From Pseudomonadota bacterium (GTDB lineage Bacteria > Desulfobacterota > Desulfovibrionia > Desulfovibrionales > Desulfovibrionaceae): a stretch of 64,000 bases of DNA. Location of the stretch: NCBI GenBank assembly GCA_018822105.1, contig JAHJLB010000011.1, forward strand, positions 1-64,000, in the 5' to 3' direction. Below the pieces are notes generated by a model. That model had not been told where the DNA came from. It saw only the letters and a list, made by a program, of their open reading frames with translations, and did no database searches. A program made the translations under genes and the position numbers. Positions 35,557 to 44,282 of this stretch are shown here, one piece after another (position 1 is the stretch's first letter; the number at the start of each line of letters is the position of its first letter).

Positions 35557-37779
35557 ATGGTCAAATTTCTTAAAAAAATAATTTCAAACGACAAGGCCAT
35601 CCTTGTCTTTTCAGGCATCCTGGGCTCCCTCATCATGGCCAGCCTGTACATCGCCCAGCCCAGGGTGCTGAGCTTTCTTGATTTCAAGATCTATGACCAC
35701 CTGCTGCGCCGGCAGCACACCACAAAGACCTCCGGCGTGCCGGTCATCGTCGACATCGACGAGAAGAGCCTCGCCAGCCTTGGCCAATGGCCCTGGCCGC
35801 GCTACCGCCTGGCCCTGCTGCTGGAGAAGACCCGCGCAGCGGGCGCTGTTTCCGTGGGCCTGGACATCCTGCTGGCCGAACCGGACCGGACCTCTCCGGC
35901 GTTACTGCGCCAACAGATAAAGAAGGAGCTCAACGTCGATGTGGACTTCCGGGGACTGCCTGCGGCCCTGGAGGACAACGACTCCCTCCTGGCGAACGTC
36001 CTTCTGGGCAAGCCCTACGTCCTGGGCTTCTACTTCTCCTTTTCCATGTCCGAGGCCGACCGGCAGATCCAGTCCTGGGACTGCTACGTCAAACCCGCCC
36101 AGGTGACCCTGCTTGAGGCTCCGGGGGCCATGAAGGCGGATGGCGCCCTGCACTCTGCCTTCAGCACCGTGTGCCCCCTGCCGGAACTGACCCAGTCGGC
36201 CACGAACACGGGATTCTTCAACGCCACTCCGGACCAGGACGGCATCCTGCGCCGCGTGGCCCTGCTCATCAACTACAAGGGCCGGATCTTCCCCAGCCTG
36301 GCCCTGGCCACGCTCATGGAGGCCACGGGCGACCGCGACATCCTGCTCAGGCTCGAATCCCAGGGCGCGGAATCGTTGCGCTACGCCGGCACCATCGTCC
36401 CCGTGGACCGGGCCGGACAGATGCTCTTGAACTACCGTGGCTCCACCGGAGCCTTCCCCTACTTCAGCGCCGTGGACGTCATCGAGGGCAGGGTCGGCCC
36501 GGAAAAGCTCGACGGAAAGATCGTGTTCATCGGCACCTCGGCCGCGGGCCTTCAGGATCTGCGCGCCACGCCCTTCACGGCGGTATTCCCAGGCGTCGAG
36601 GCCCATGCCACCGTGGTGGACAACATCCTGACCCAGGAATTCATCTCCGTGCCGGACTATGCCCCTGCGGTGGAGCTTTTGGGCACCATCCTCGCGGGCA
36701 TCAGCATCACCCTGCTGGTGACCTGGGCCCGCGCCGTGTGGCTGATCCTGCCCCTGGCGGGCATGGCCCTGGGCATGTGGGAGGGCTCGGCCTACATGAT
36801 GTCGCACTTGCGCGTCTACATTTCGCCGCTCTATGCCTACATCATCCTGGCGGCCAACTTCACCCTGCTGACCATGCTCAAGTTCTGGCGCGAGGAGAAG
36901 CAGAAGAAATTCATCCACGGCGCCTTCTCCCACTACCTGGCCCCGGCGGTCATCAAGCAGATCTACGACTCTCCCGAGTCCTTGAGCCTGCAAGGCCAGG
37001 AGAAGGACATCACCATCATGTTCACCGACGTGCGCGGGTTCACCACCATGTCCGAACAGCTCACCCCCACCCAGGTGACGGACCTCCTGCACGACTACCT
37101 GACCCCCATGACCCGCATCATCACAAGCAACCTGGGCACCCTGGACAAGTTCATCGGCGACGCCATCATGGCCTTCTGGAACGCGCCGGTCGATGTGCCG
37201 GAGCACCAGAAAAAGGCCCTGGCCTCGGCCATGCAGATGCTCGACCACATCCAGATCCTGAACGAAGGTTTCCAGGTCAAGTACGGCCTGACCATCAAGA
37301 TCGGCATAGGCCTGCACTACGGCCTCGTGCGCGTGGGCAACATGGGCTCCATCGACCTTTTCGACTACACCCTCATCGGCGACAACGTGAACCTGACCTC
37401 GCGCCTGGAGAGCCTGACCAAGTATTACGGCCAGGTGCTGCTGGTGAGCCAGGCCATGAAGGAGGCCTGCGGCGACGATTACGCCTACGTGGAGATGGAC
37501 AGCGTGCGCGTCAAGGGCAAGCACGAGCCCATCACCATCTACACGGCCATGACCCATGAGGCGCGCGCCGCCAGGAACGAGGATTTCCAGCGCTATGAGA
37601 AGGCCCTGAACCTGTACAAGAACATGCGCTTCAGCGAGGCCGCCGGCATCTTCGCGCGACTCCAGAGCAAGTCCTTTGAGGAGGTGCTCTGCGGCATGTA
37701 TGAGGAACGCTGCCTGCACCTGATGGAGGAGCCCCCCGGCGGGAGCTGGGATGGGGTGTACACCCACAAGAGCAAGTAG
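35557..37779 (+). CDS. CHASE2-domain class III adenylate/guanylate cyclase
   Basis: The 740-residue receptor has an N-terminal helix (about 18-34), a periplasmic CHASE2 domain to about 365, three membrane helices (about 370-440) and a cyclase domain from about 480. Catalytic metal Asp residues are present in IMFTDVRGFT and KFIGDAIMAFW, and the transition-state Asn/Arg in DNVNLTSRLE. The Asp before Asn-Val-Asn fits adenylate over guanylate specificity, tentatively. About 90 helical residues follow. GGAGG lies before the ATG. It shares the CHASE2 sensor class with the HD-GYP receptor at 800-2989 but has a different output. Confidence 0.93.
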   Translation: MVKFLKKIISNDKAILVFSGILGSLIMASLYIAQPRVLSFLDFKIYDHLLRRQHTTKTSGVPVIVDIDEKSLASLGQWPWPRYRLALLLEKTRAAGAVSVGLDILLAEPDRTSPALLRQQIKKELNVDVDFRGLPAALEDNDSLLANVLLGKPYVLGFYFSFSMSEADRQIQSWDCYVKPAQVTLLEAPGAMKADGALHSAFSTVCPLPELTQSATNTGFFNATPDQDGILRRVALLINYKGRIFPSLALATLMEATGDRDILLRLESQGAESLRYAGTIVPVDRAGQMLLNYRGSTGAFPYFSAVDVIEGRVGPEKLDGKIVFIGTSAAGLQDLRATPFTAVFPGVEAHATVVDNILTQEFISVPDYAPAVELLGTILAGISITLLVTWARAVWLILPLAGMALGMWEGSAYMMSHLRVYISPLYAYIILAANFTLLTMLKFWREEKQKKFIHGAFSHYLAPAVIKQIYDSPESLSLQGQEKDITIMFTDVRGFTTMSEQLTPTQVTDLLHDYLTPMTRIITSNLGTLDKFIGDAIMAFWNAPVDVPEHQKKALASAMQMLDHIQILNEGFQVKYGLTIKIGIGLHYGLVRVGNMGSIDLFDYTLIGDNVNLTSRLESLTKYYGQVLLVSQAMKEACGDDYAYVEMDSVRVKGKHEPITIYTAMTHEARAARNEDFQRYEKALNLYKNMRFSEAAGIFARLQSKSFEEVLCGMYEERCLHLMEEPPGGSWDGVYTHKSK

Positions 37780-37941
37780 CCGGCCTGGCAAGGAGCCAGG
37801 GCCGCCGGCAGGGCTCAGCGCGCCAGGAGGGCGCTCGGCTTGACTTCCGGCCCGCTATGCCCCAAGTTACCCCCTTCCATTGATTCCGGCTTGCACGCCC
37901 AATTGCGGCGAGATTCACCCCAGCGGAGGACATACAAGGCC

Positions 37942-40755
37942 ATGAGCGACTATAAAAGCACCCTCAAGCTGCCCCAGACCGGCTTTCCCATGAAGGCCAA
38001 CCTGAAGCAGAAAGAGCCGGAAACCCTCAAGTTCTGGGCGGAAATCGACGCCTACGGCAGGATGGTGGCGGCCAACGAGGGACGCCAGACCTACGTCCTG
38101 CATGACGGCCCTCCCTACGCCAACGGCCACATCCACATGGGCACGGCCATGAACAAGGTCCTGAAGGACATCGTGGTCAAGTCGCGCAACATGGCGGGCC
38201 AGCGGGCCGAGTACGTCCCCGGCTGGGACTGCCACGGCCTGCCCATCGAGCACAAGGTGGAAACCGAGCTCAAGAAAAAGAAGAAGGACCTGCCAGCGGT
38301 GACCATCCGCAAGCTCTGCCGGGACTACGCCCTCAAGTTCCTGGACATCCAGCGCAGCGAGTTCAAGCGCCTGGGCGTGCTGGCCACCTGGGACAAGCCT
38401 TACAAGACCCTGGACCCGGCCTACGAGGCCGCCACGGCCCGGGAGCTGGGCAATTTCATGGCCAAGGGCTCGGTGGTGCGCGGCAAGAAGCCCATCTACT
38501 GGTGCTGCTCCTGCCACACCGCCCTTGCCGAGGCCGAGGTCGAGTACGCCGACCATGCCTCCCCGTCCATCTTCGTGCGCTTCCCCCTGGCCGACAAACG
38601 CGTCAAGGAGCTGCTGCCCCAGGGCGCCAAACACGACCCCTCGAAGACCTTCGTGGTCATCTGGACCACCACCCCCTGGACCCTGCCGGACAACATGGCT
38701 GTGGCCGTGCATCCGGAGTTCGACTACGTCTTTGCCGAGGCGGCGGGCAACCTCTACCTCATGGCAGCGCGCCTGCTCGCTCCCTGCGCAGAGATCTTCG
38801 GCTGGGACGCGCCCAAGGTGCTGGCCACCGTGCCGGGCCTGAAGCTGGAAGGCCTGGAGGCCAACCACCCCTTCTACAAGCGCAAGTCCCCCATCATCCT
38901 GGGCGACCACGTGACCCTCGAAGCGGGCACCGGCTGCGTCCACACCGCGCCGGGCCACGGCCGCGAAGACTATGAGGTGGGCCTGAAATACGGGCTGGAA
39001 GTGTATTCGCCGCTGGACGACGCCGGCCGCTTCCTGACGGACGTGGAGTTCTTTGCGGGCCTCAACGTCTTCGAGGCCAACCCCAAGGTCATTGAGAAGC
39101 TCAAGCAGACGGGCAACCTCATCATCCAGGAGCGCATCACGCACTCCTATCCGCACTGCTGGCGTTGCAAGGAGCCGGTCATCTTCCGCGCCACCACCCA
39201 GTGGTTCATCAGCATGGAGGCCAACGACCTGCGCAAGAAGGCCCTGCACGCCATCCACGACGAGGTGCGCTGGATTCCGGCCTGGGGCGAGGAGCGCATC
39301 GCCAACATGATCGAGAACCGCCCGGACTGGTGCATCTCGCGCCAGCGCAACTGGGGCGTGCCCATCGTGGCGCTCATCTGCGAGGACTGCGACGAGGCCT
39401 ATTTCGAAACCTCCTGGGTCATGAGCATGGTGGAGCGCTTCGCCGCCCACCCCACGGGCTGCGACTACTGGTTCGCGGCGGAGCTCTCGGAGATCGTTCC
39501 CGCCGGCCTGGCCTGCCCCAAGTGCGGCCGCAGCCACTGGCGGCGCGAGACCGACATCCTGGACGTCTGGTTCGACTCCGGCACCAGCTTCGCCGCAGTG
39601 CTGGAGCAGCGCCCGGAGCTGTCCTGCCCGGCCGACCTCTACCTGGAAGGCTCGGACCAGCATCGGGGCTGGTTCCACAGCTCGCTTCTGGCCTCCGTGG
39701 GCACGCGCGGCATGCCACCCTACAAGGCCGTGCTCACCCACGGCTACGTGGTGGACGGCGAGGGCCGCAAGATGTCCAAGTCCATCGGCAACGTCATCGC
39801 GCCCCAGGAGATCATCGACAAATACGGCGCGGAGATCTTGCGCATGTGGGTCTCCGCGGTGAACTACCAGGAGGACGTGCGCATCTCCGACGAGATCCTG
39901 AGCCGCCTGGTGGACGCCTACCGCCGCATCCGCAACACCTGCCGCTACATCCTGGGCAATCTGGCGGACTTCGATCCCGCAGGCGACATGCTGCCCGCGG
40001 ACAAGCTGCTGCCCCTGGACCGCTTCGCCCTGGACCTGGTGGAGCGCCGCCACAAGACCCTGGCCCAGGCCTACGAGGAATTCGAATTCCACAAGGTCTA
40101 CCACACCCTGCATGGGCTGTGCACCACGGACCTTTCGGCCTTCTACCTGGACATCATCAAGGACCGGCTCTACGTGTGCACAGGCCACGAGCGGCGCTCG
40201 GCCCAGACCGTGCTCTGGCGCGCCCTGCTGGTGATCCTGCACGACATGGCCCCGGTGCTCAGCTTCACGGCCGAAGAGGTTTACGGCTACCTGCCCGCCA
40301 CCAGCCGCCCCGGCGGGGACAGCGTGTTCTCCATGCGCCTGCCCGAAGGCCCGGCGCCCATGCCGGAGCAGGCCAGGCAGACCTTTGAGCTGCTCCAGAC
40401 CATCCGCGGCGAGGTGACCAAGGCCATCGAACCCGTGCGCAAGTCCGGCGGGGTCGGACACTCCCTGGACACCCACGTGACCCTGCACGTTTCCGGCGAG
40501 GCGGCCAACGCCCTGTCCACGCCGGGCCTGGACCTCTGCGAATTCCTCATCGTGTCCAGGGTCAGCCTGGACGAGTCCGGAGCTGTTCCGGAAGGCGCCT
40601 ATGTGTCCGAGGAGGTCAAGGGGCTCGGGGTCTCCGTGGCCAAGGCCCCTGGGGAGAAATGCCAGCGCTGCTGGCGCTATGAGGAGAATCTGGGTTCCCA
40701 CGACGAGCACCCGGAGATCTGCCCGCGCTGCACGGCAGTGGTCCAGGGCCTGTAG
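37942..40755 (+). CDS. ileS: Isoleucyl-tRNA synthetase
   Basis: ATG 37942 gives 937 residues starting [17 protein letters not shown]; the track start at 37840 adds upstream noncoding codons. The class I motifs are [10 protein letters not shown] (HIGH) and [10 protein letters not shown] (KMSKS), with an editing domain between. The C-terminal zinc finger has CQRCW and CPRC. It charges tRNA-Ile. lspA follows after 10 nt, a common pairing. Confidence 0.97.
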   Translation: MSDYKSTLKLPQTGFPMKANLKQKEPETLKFWAEIDAYGRMVAANEGRQTYVLHDGPPYANGHIHMGTAMNKVLKDIVVKSRNMAGQRAEYVPGWDCHGLPIEHKVETELKKKKKDLPAVTIRKLCRDYALKFLDIQRSEFKRLGVLATWDKPYKTLDPAYEAATARELGNFMAKGSVVRGKKPIYWCCSCHTALAEAEVEYADHASPSIFVRFPLADKRVKELLPQGAKHDPSKTFVVIWTTTPWTLPDNMAVAVHPEFDYVFAEAAGNLYLMAARLLAPCAEIFGWDAPKVLATVPGLKLEGLEANHPFYKRKSPIILGDHVTLEAGTGCVHTAPGHGREDYEVGLKYGLEVYSPLDDAGRFLTDVEFFAGLNVFEANPKVIEKLKQTGNLIIQERITHSYPHCWRCKEPVIFRATTQWFISMEANDLRKKALHAIHDEVRWIPAWGEERIANMIENRPDWCISRQRNWGVPIVALICEDCDEAYFETSWVMSMVERFAAHPTGCDYWFAAELSEIVPAGLACPKCGRSHWRRETDILDVWFDSGTSFAAVLEQRPELSCPADLYLEGSDQHRGWFHSSLLASVGTRGMPPYKAVLTHGYVVDGEGRKMSKSIGNVIAPQEIIDKYGAEILRMWVSAVNYQEDVRISDEILSRLVDAYRRIRNTCRYILGNLADFDPAGDMLPADKLLPLDRFALDLVERRHKTLAQAYEEFEFHKVYHTLHGLCTTDLSAFYLDIIKDRLYVCTGHERRSAQTVLWRALLVILHDMAPVLSFTAEEVYGYLPATSRPGGDSVFSMRLPEGPAPMPEQARQTFELLQTIRGEVTKAIEPVRKSGGVGHSLDTHVTLHVSGEAANALSTPGLDLCEFLIVSRVSLDESGAVPEGAYVSEEVKGLGVSVAKAPGEKCQRCWRYEENLGSHDEHPEICPRCTAVVQGL

Positions 40756-40765
40756 GGAGTCCGGC

Positions 40766-41281
40766 ATGGACCAGCGACTCAAGACCGCTGCGCTTTTGGC
40801 CGCCGCCATCATCCTGCCCGACCAGGTCACCAAGGCGGTGATCCAGCAGAAATACGCACTGTGGTCCTCGGAGTCCGTCATTCCGGGCTTCTTCAACATG
40901 GTGCACGTGCTGAACAAGGGCGCTGCCTTCGGGTTCCTCAACAGCCCGGACACCAACTGGCAGATCTGGTTCTTCGTGGCCGTGACCTGTGCCGCCGTGG
41001 GCTTCATCTACTACCTGCTGACCACCGCGAACCAGGGCGACCGCTTCTTCATCTGGGGGCTGGGGCTCATCCTGGGCGGGGCCCTGGGCAACCTCATCGA
41101 CCGCCTGCGCACCGGCTTCGTCGTCGACTTTCTGGACTTCTACATCGGCACCTACCACTGGCCGGCGTTCAACGTGGCCGACATCGCCATCTCCTGCGGG
41201 GCCTTTGCCGTGCTCATCTCCATGTACCAGCAGAACCGCCGCGCCAGGCCGACACCCGCAAAGCCGACGGCGGTGCAGTAG
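40766..41281 (+). CDS. lspA: Lipoprotein signal peptidase (signal peptidase II)
   Basis: ATG 40766, with GGGAG upstream, gives 171 residues with four membrane helices. The two catalytic Asp regions are visible: GALGNLIDRLRTGFVVDFLD and AFNVADIAIS. It cleaves prolipoproteins at the lipid-modified Cys. The lipoprotein CpoB-like product encoded 245 nt downstream is a plausible client. Confidence 0.95.
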   Translation: MDQRLKTAALLAAAIILPDQVTKAVIQQKYALWSSESVIPGFFNMVHVLNKGAAFGFLNSPDTNWQIWFFVAVTCAAVGFIYYLLTTANQGDRFFIWGLGLILGGALGNLIDRLRTGFVVDFLDFYIGTYHWPAFNVADIAISCGAFAVLISMYQQNRRARPTPAKPTAVQ

Positions 41282-41304
41282 TTTTGCAACCAAGGGAGCG
41301 TTCC

Positions 41305-41529
41305 ATGTTCTTCTCCATGCCAGACCTGTCGCCGCTGCAGTGGACCGCCATCCTTGGCGGCGCCGCCCTGTTTGTCGGCGTCAGCTGCTACAGCATCCAC
41401 GACGCGCTCAACCGCGACTTCGGTTCAACCAACGCCAAACTCGCCTGGGTCCAACTCGCCGTGCTTGTCCCCTTTTTCGGCGGCTTGGCCTATCTTTTCT
41501 TCGGTAGAAATAGAGGGAGGAAAATATGA
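41305..41529 (+). CDS. Small membrane protein, PLDc_N type
   Basis: ATG 41305 (AAGGGAG upstream) gives 74 residues with two hydrophobic helices and a short basic end. The pattern WVQLAVLVPFFGGLAYLFFG resembles the phospholipase D N-terminal (PLDc_N) membrane module found as a stand-alone protein. Its stop overlaps the next gene's start (ATGA). Function unknown. Confidence 0.75.
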   Translation: MFFSMPDLSPLQWTAILGGAALFVGVSCYSIHDALNRDFGSTNAKLAWVQLAVLVPFFGGLAYLFFGRNRGRKI

Positions 41530-42434
41530 TGGTTAGATTCTGCCGCAACACCGTCCTCTGTCTCGTTTGCGCCGGGCTGCTTGGCGCATGCGCCACAAAG
41601 AGCGACCTGGAGACCGTCCAGAATCAGGCCTACCGTGAGCGCCAGGAAAACCGCAAGACCGTGCAGCGCCTTGAGGATGACCTCGCCAAGAGCCAGGAGG
41701 CACTGCGCGAGGAGATCCAGAAGTCCACCTCGCCGGTCCAGGCCCGCCAGGCCAACACCTGGGCGGAGCTTGAGGCTCTGCGCGTGCAGGTGGCCAGGCA
41801 GCAGGAGAAGCTCGACACCTTGATCATGAAGTTCAACGCCCTGACCAGCAGCCAGGAGGGCGGACCGAGCCTTGCCGACACGGTCAGGGACGTGCAGAAC
41901 ATCAAGACCGCCCTGCAAAGCCAGTTCGGCCTTGAGCTCGACGGCCCGGCCGCAGCCCACGCCGAGGCCCCTGCGGCCGCGGACAAGGGCTCCTCAAGCG
42001 CCAAGGCCGACAACGCCAAGGCCAGGGACGCCGAACAGCCCAAGGCCGACGTGAAGACCAACACCGCCGACGCCCTGTTCGCCAAGGCGGACGCTGCCTT
42101 CAAGGCCAAGAAGTACGAGGAGGCGCGGCAGTACTATTCCGAATTCGTGTCGGCCTTCAAGAAGCACCCCAACACCTCCCAGGCCGTGTTCTGGGTGGGC
42201 GAATGCGCCTACAACCTCCAGGACTACGGCAAGGCCGTGCTGGCCTACCAGGAAGTCATAGAGAAGTACCCAAAGAGCACCAAGTACAAGCCTGCGGTCC
42301 TCAAGCAGGGCATGGCCTTTTTCAAGATCGGCAAGGACAAGGCCGGCCGCGCTGTCCTGCAGGATCTCATCGACCGCTTTCCGAAGGATCCCGAATCCAT
42401 CCGGGCCAAGCAGTTCCTCAAGCAGCACAAGTAG
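41526..42434 (+). CDS. Tol-Pal-associated lipoprotein CpoB/YbgF-like
   Basis: The 302-residue protein has a lipoprotein signal with lipobox LGAC, a coiled-coil segment (about 25-110), an Ala/Lys-rich linker and three C-terminal TPR units (ADALFAKADAAFKAKKYEEA and onward). This matches CpoB/YbgF, which coordinates cell-wall synthesis with outer-membrane constriction. No tol or pal genes are nearby. The usual family member has a cleavable non-lipidated signal, so the lipobox is a variation. Confidence 0.88.
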   Translation: MMVRFCRNTVLCLVCAGLLGACATKSDLETVQNQAYRERQENRKTVQRLEDDLAKSQEALREEIQKSTSPVQARQANTWAELEALRVQVARQQEKLDTLIMKFNALTSSQEGGPSLADTVRDVQNIKTALQSQFGLELDGPAAAHAEAPAAADKGSSSAKADNAKARDAEQPKADVKTNTADALFAKADAAFKAKKYEEARQYYSEFVSAFKKHPNTSQAVFWVGECAYNLQDYGKAVLAYQEVIEKYPKSTKYKPAVLKQGMAFFKIGKDKAGRAVLQDLIDRFPKDPESIRAKQFLKQHK

Positions 42435-42471
42435 CCCCGGCTCCCCGGCCGGACCTTCTTTGGAGCACAGC

Positions 42472-42915
42472 ATGACTGAAGACGCCAAGAGCTTCCGCAA
42501 GATCGTCTACCTGTCCTTCCCGCCGGAGGTCTCCGGTCGTCCGGTGGTCTGCAATCTCGCGCTCTTGTTCAACTTAAGCTTCAATATCCTCAAGGCGGAC
42601 ATCAGCCCCCGGCACGAGGGCGCCCTGACCCTGGAGCTGGCGGGACAGGAGGTGGACTACCACAAGGGCATCTCCTATCTGAAGCAGAACGGGGTCAAGA
42701 TCACCCCGGCTTCGCAGAAGATCTTCCGAGACGAGGACCTGTGCATGCACTGCGGCCTGTGCACCTCCCTGTGCCCCACCAAGGCCCTGAGCGTGAACCT
42801 CGACAACCGGCTGGTGGAATTCGATGTGGAGAAGTGCTCGGCCTGCGGCATGTGCACCCGCGTTTGCCCGGTGCGCGCCATGATTGTGGACATGAACGAG
42901 AACGACCTGCGCTGA
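42472..42915 (+). CDS. NIL-domain plus two [4Fe-4S] clusters ferredoxin-like protein
   Basis: ATG 42472 has GGAG 6 nt upstream. The 147-residue protein has an N-terminal NIL-like domain (about 8-75) and two cluster motifs, CMHCGLCTSLCP and CSACGMCTRVCP. NIL-ferredoxin proteins act with DUF39 proteins in homocysteine formation from aspartate semialdehyde in methanogens and sulphate reducers. No DUF39 gene lies in this window, so that role is only inferred. It sits between cpoB and cheZ. Confidence 0.88.
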   Translation: MTEDAKSFRKIVYLSFPPEVSGRPVVCNLALLFNLSFNILKADISPRHEGALTLELAGQEVDYHKGISYLKQNGVKITPASQKIFRDEDLCMHCGLCTSLCPTKALSVNLDNRLVEFDVEKCSACGMCTRVCPVRAMIVDMNENDLR

Positions 42916-42935
42916 AGACGACCGTGGAGAAGCCC

Positions 42936-43667
42936 ATGACCGATGAGACCAGGATCACTCAGGAGCTCATGCAGAAGGTGGCCACACAGATTTCGGCTGA
43001 ACTGCGCGAAGCGCTCACCTCCACAGTGGAGCGCGAGGTCGCCAAGCTTCTCTCCGGCGCGCTGGAGGAGGGGGAGTTCTACCGCCGGGTCAACGAGGAC
43101 CTCCAGAAGGGCTTCAAGGAAATCTACCAGGAGATCAAGCACGCCAAATCGAGCAACGGCCTGCCTGTGCTGAGCGAGGACCCCAGCGAGCTTTTCAGCC
43201 GCGCCTCCAACCAGCTCGACGCCATCCTGCAGACCACGGAAACGGCCACGGTCAAGATCATCGACACCATCGAAAACCTGCAGAGCCTCTCGGACACCCT
43301 GGCCGAGATCGTCCATTCCTTCGCCACAGGCGGCGTGTCCAAGGCCAAACGCGAGAGACTGGCCGAGATCAACGGCGCGCTGGGCCAGGACCTCATGTCC
43401 ATCATGACCACCCTGAGCTTCCAGGACCTCACCGGGCAGCGCATCAAAATCATTATCGAGACCATCAAGAAAATCGAGAAGATCGTCCTGGACGTCTACG
43501 TGACCAGTGAGCTCATGATCAAGGCCCACGCCGAGTCGCCCGGCGGCAAGACCGACTTCAGCCATCTGCAGGCCCAGGCCAAGAGCCAGCTCTCGGAGCT
43601 CCAGGGGCCCCAACTGGACAGCAGCCAGGGTTCCGTGGACGACCTGCTGGCCAGCATGGGCCTCTAG
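42936..43667 (+). CDS. cheZ: CheZ-family CheY-P phosphatase
   Basis: ATG 42936 with GGAG upstream yields 243 residues. The long helical body contains the catalytic segment LSFQDLTGQRIKIII, which includes the Gln that attacks CheY-P. The end, SVDDLLASMGL, resembles the CheY-binding C-terminal helix of CheZ. It should dephosphorylate CheY-P and control motor switching. It is 20 nt downstream of the NIL-ferredoxin gene. Confidence 0.92.
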   Translation: MTDETRITQELMQKVATQISAELREALTSTVEREVAKLLSGALEEGEFYRRVNEDLQKGFKEIYQEIKHAKSSNGLPVLSEDPSELFSRASNQLDAILQTTETATVKIIDTIENLQSLSDTLAEIVHSFATGGVSKAKRERLAEINGALGQDLMSIMTTLSFQDLTGQRIKIIIETIKKIEKIVLDVYVTSELMIKAHAESPGGKTDFSHLQAQAKSQLSELQGPQLDSSQGSVDDLLASMGL

Positions 43668-43683
43668 GCCCGCCGGTTTCGCC

Positions 43684-43712
43684 TTGACAGGCGCACGTCG
43701 ACACGGTAGCGA
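43684..43712 (+). promoter_or_regulatory. Promoter of tRNA-Arg
   Basis: TTGACA, 17 nt, TAGCGA, ending 12 nt before the tRNA. Confidence 0.6.
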
Positions 43713-43724
43713 ATCATCCCTCAC

Positions 43725-43801
43725 GGGCAATTAGCTCAGCTGGATAGAGCGTCGGCCTCCGGAGCCGAAGGTCGTGGGTTCGAATCCCGCATTGCCCACC
43801 A
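43725..43801 (+). tRNA. tRNA-Arg(CCG), probable phage integration target
   Basis: GGGCAAT pairs with ATTGCCC; the discriminator is A with encoded CCA. The anticodon arm TCGGC-CTCCGGA-GCCGA gives anticodon CCG. The T-arm is GTGGGTTCGAATCCCGC. Phage genes begin within 500 nt downstream, so the 3' half is a likely att core. The second copy would lie outside the window. Confidence 0.95.
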
Positions 43802-44282
43802 ATCATTTCAAGAGGTTGCGCCAGCGATGGTGTAACCTCTTTCCATTTCCTGCTACTCCCTTGCTACCCACCCCATGGCCACAATTTCGCTTCACTCACC
43901 TGGACTGCATCCTATGGAGGAGCGGCCGAGGCCGCACGCACGAGGCGGCGCGGACATCCACGCGACCATCAAGAGTGGGAGGGTGGCGCGGTCTCGGCCG
44001 CCTCCTCTAGCCGCGAGCTTGCGAGCGGCTGCGGGGAGACCGCCTCCCGCCCCCCTCTCCCCCACCCTGTAAGGATTCAAGCCACAAGGTCCCATCGGCA
44101 CACTGGGGATGCATCAATGCCCCTTCGCCTCGCGGGTCCTTTTGGCGAGGGTGCCTCTATGCGGCGCCTACGTGCCTCGAGAGTCGGCGGATTTTTTTGG
44201 AATAGTTTTCGCGGAAAAACGGAAGCCTCTGCCGACGCAACTGCCTACTCTGCCAGCGTAATTCCTGCCGCGCGGGGTGCCC
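43802..44282. other. Structured noncoding leader between tRNA-Arg and the first phage gene
   Basis: No gene is supported. The stretch is rich in inverted repeats: GCGGCC/GGCCGC at 43922-43935, nested repeats at 43980-44068, and GTCGGC/GCCGAC at 44183-44236 around a T7 run. It probably holds the att boundary and leader RNA of the first phage gene. Confidence 0.55.
43980..44068. repeat. Nested inverted repeats
   Basis: Three concentric pairs: AGGGTGG (43980-43986) with CCACCCT (44062-44068); GCGGTCTC (43988-43995) with GAGACCGC (44036-44043); AGCCGC (44009-44014) with GCGGCT (44025-44030). Together they would fold into one long stem-loop. Confidence 0.7.

Noticed and set aside
37780-37830. Possible terminator after the CHASE2 cyclase gene
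   Set aside because: The complementary segments (CCTGGC and GCCAGG) are short with mismatched extensions and no T-run follows.
37915-41007. 1030-codon minus-strand ORF opposite ileS and lspA
   Set aside because: It is a shadow of the same kind; HIGH and KMSKS motifs identify the plus strand as coding.
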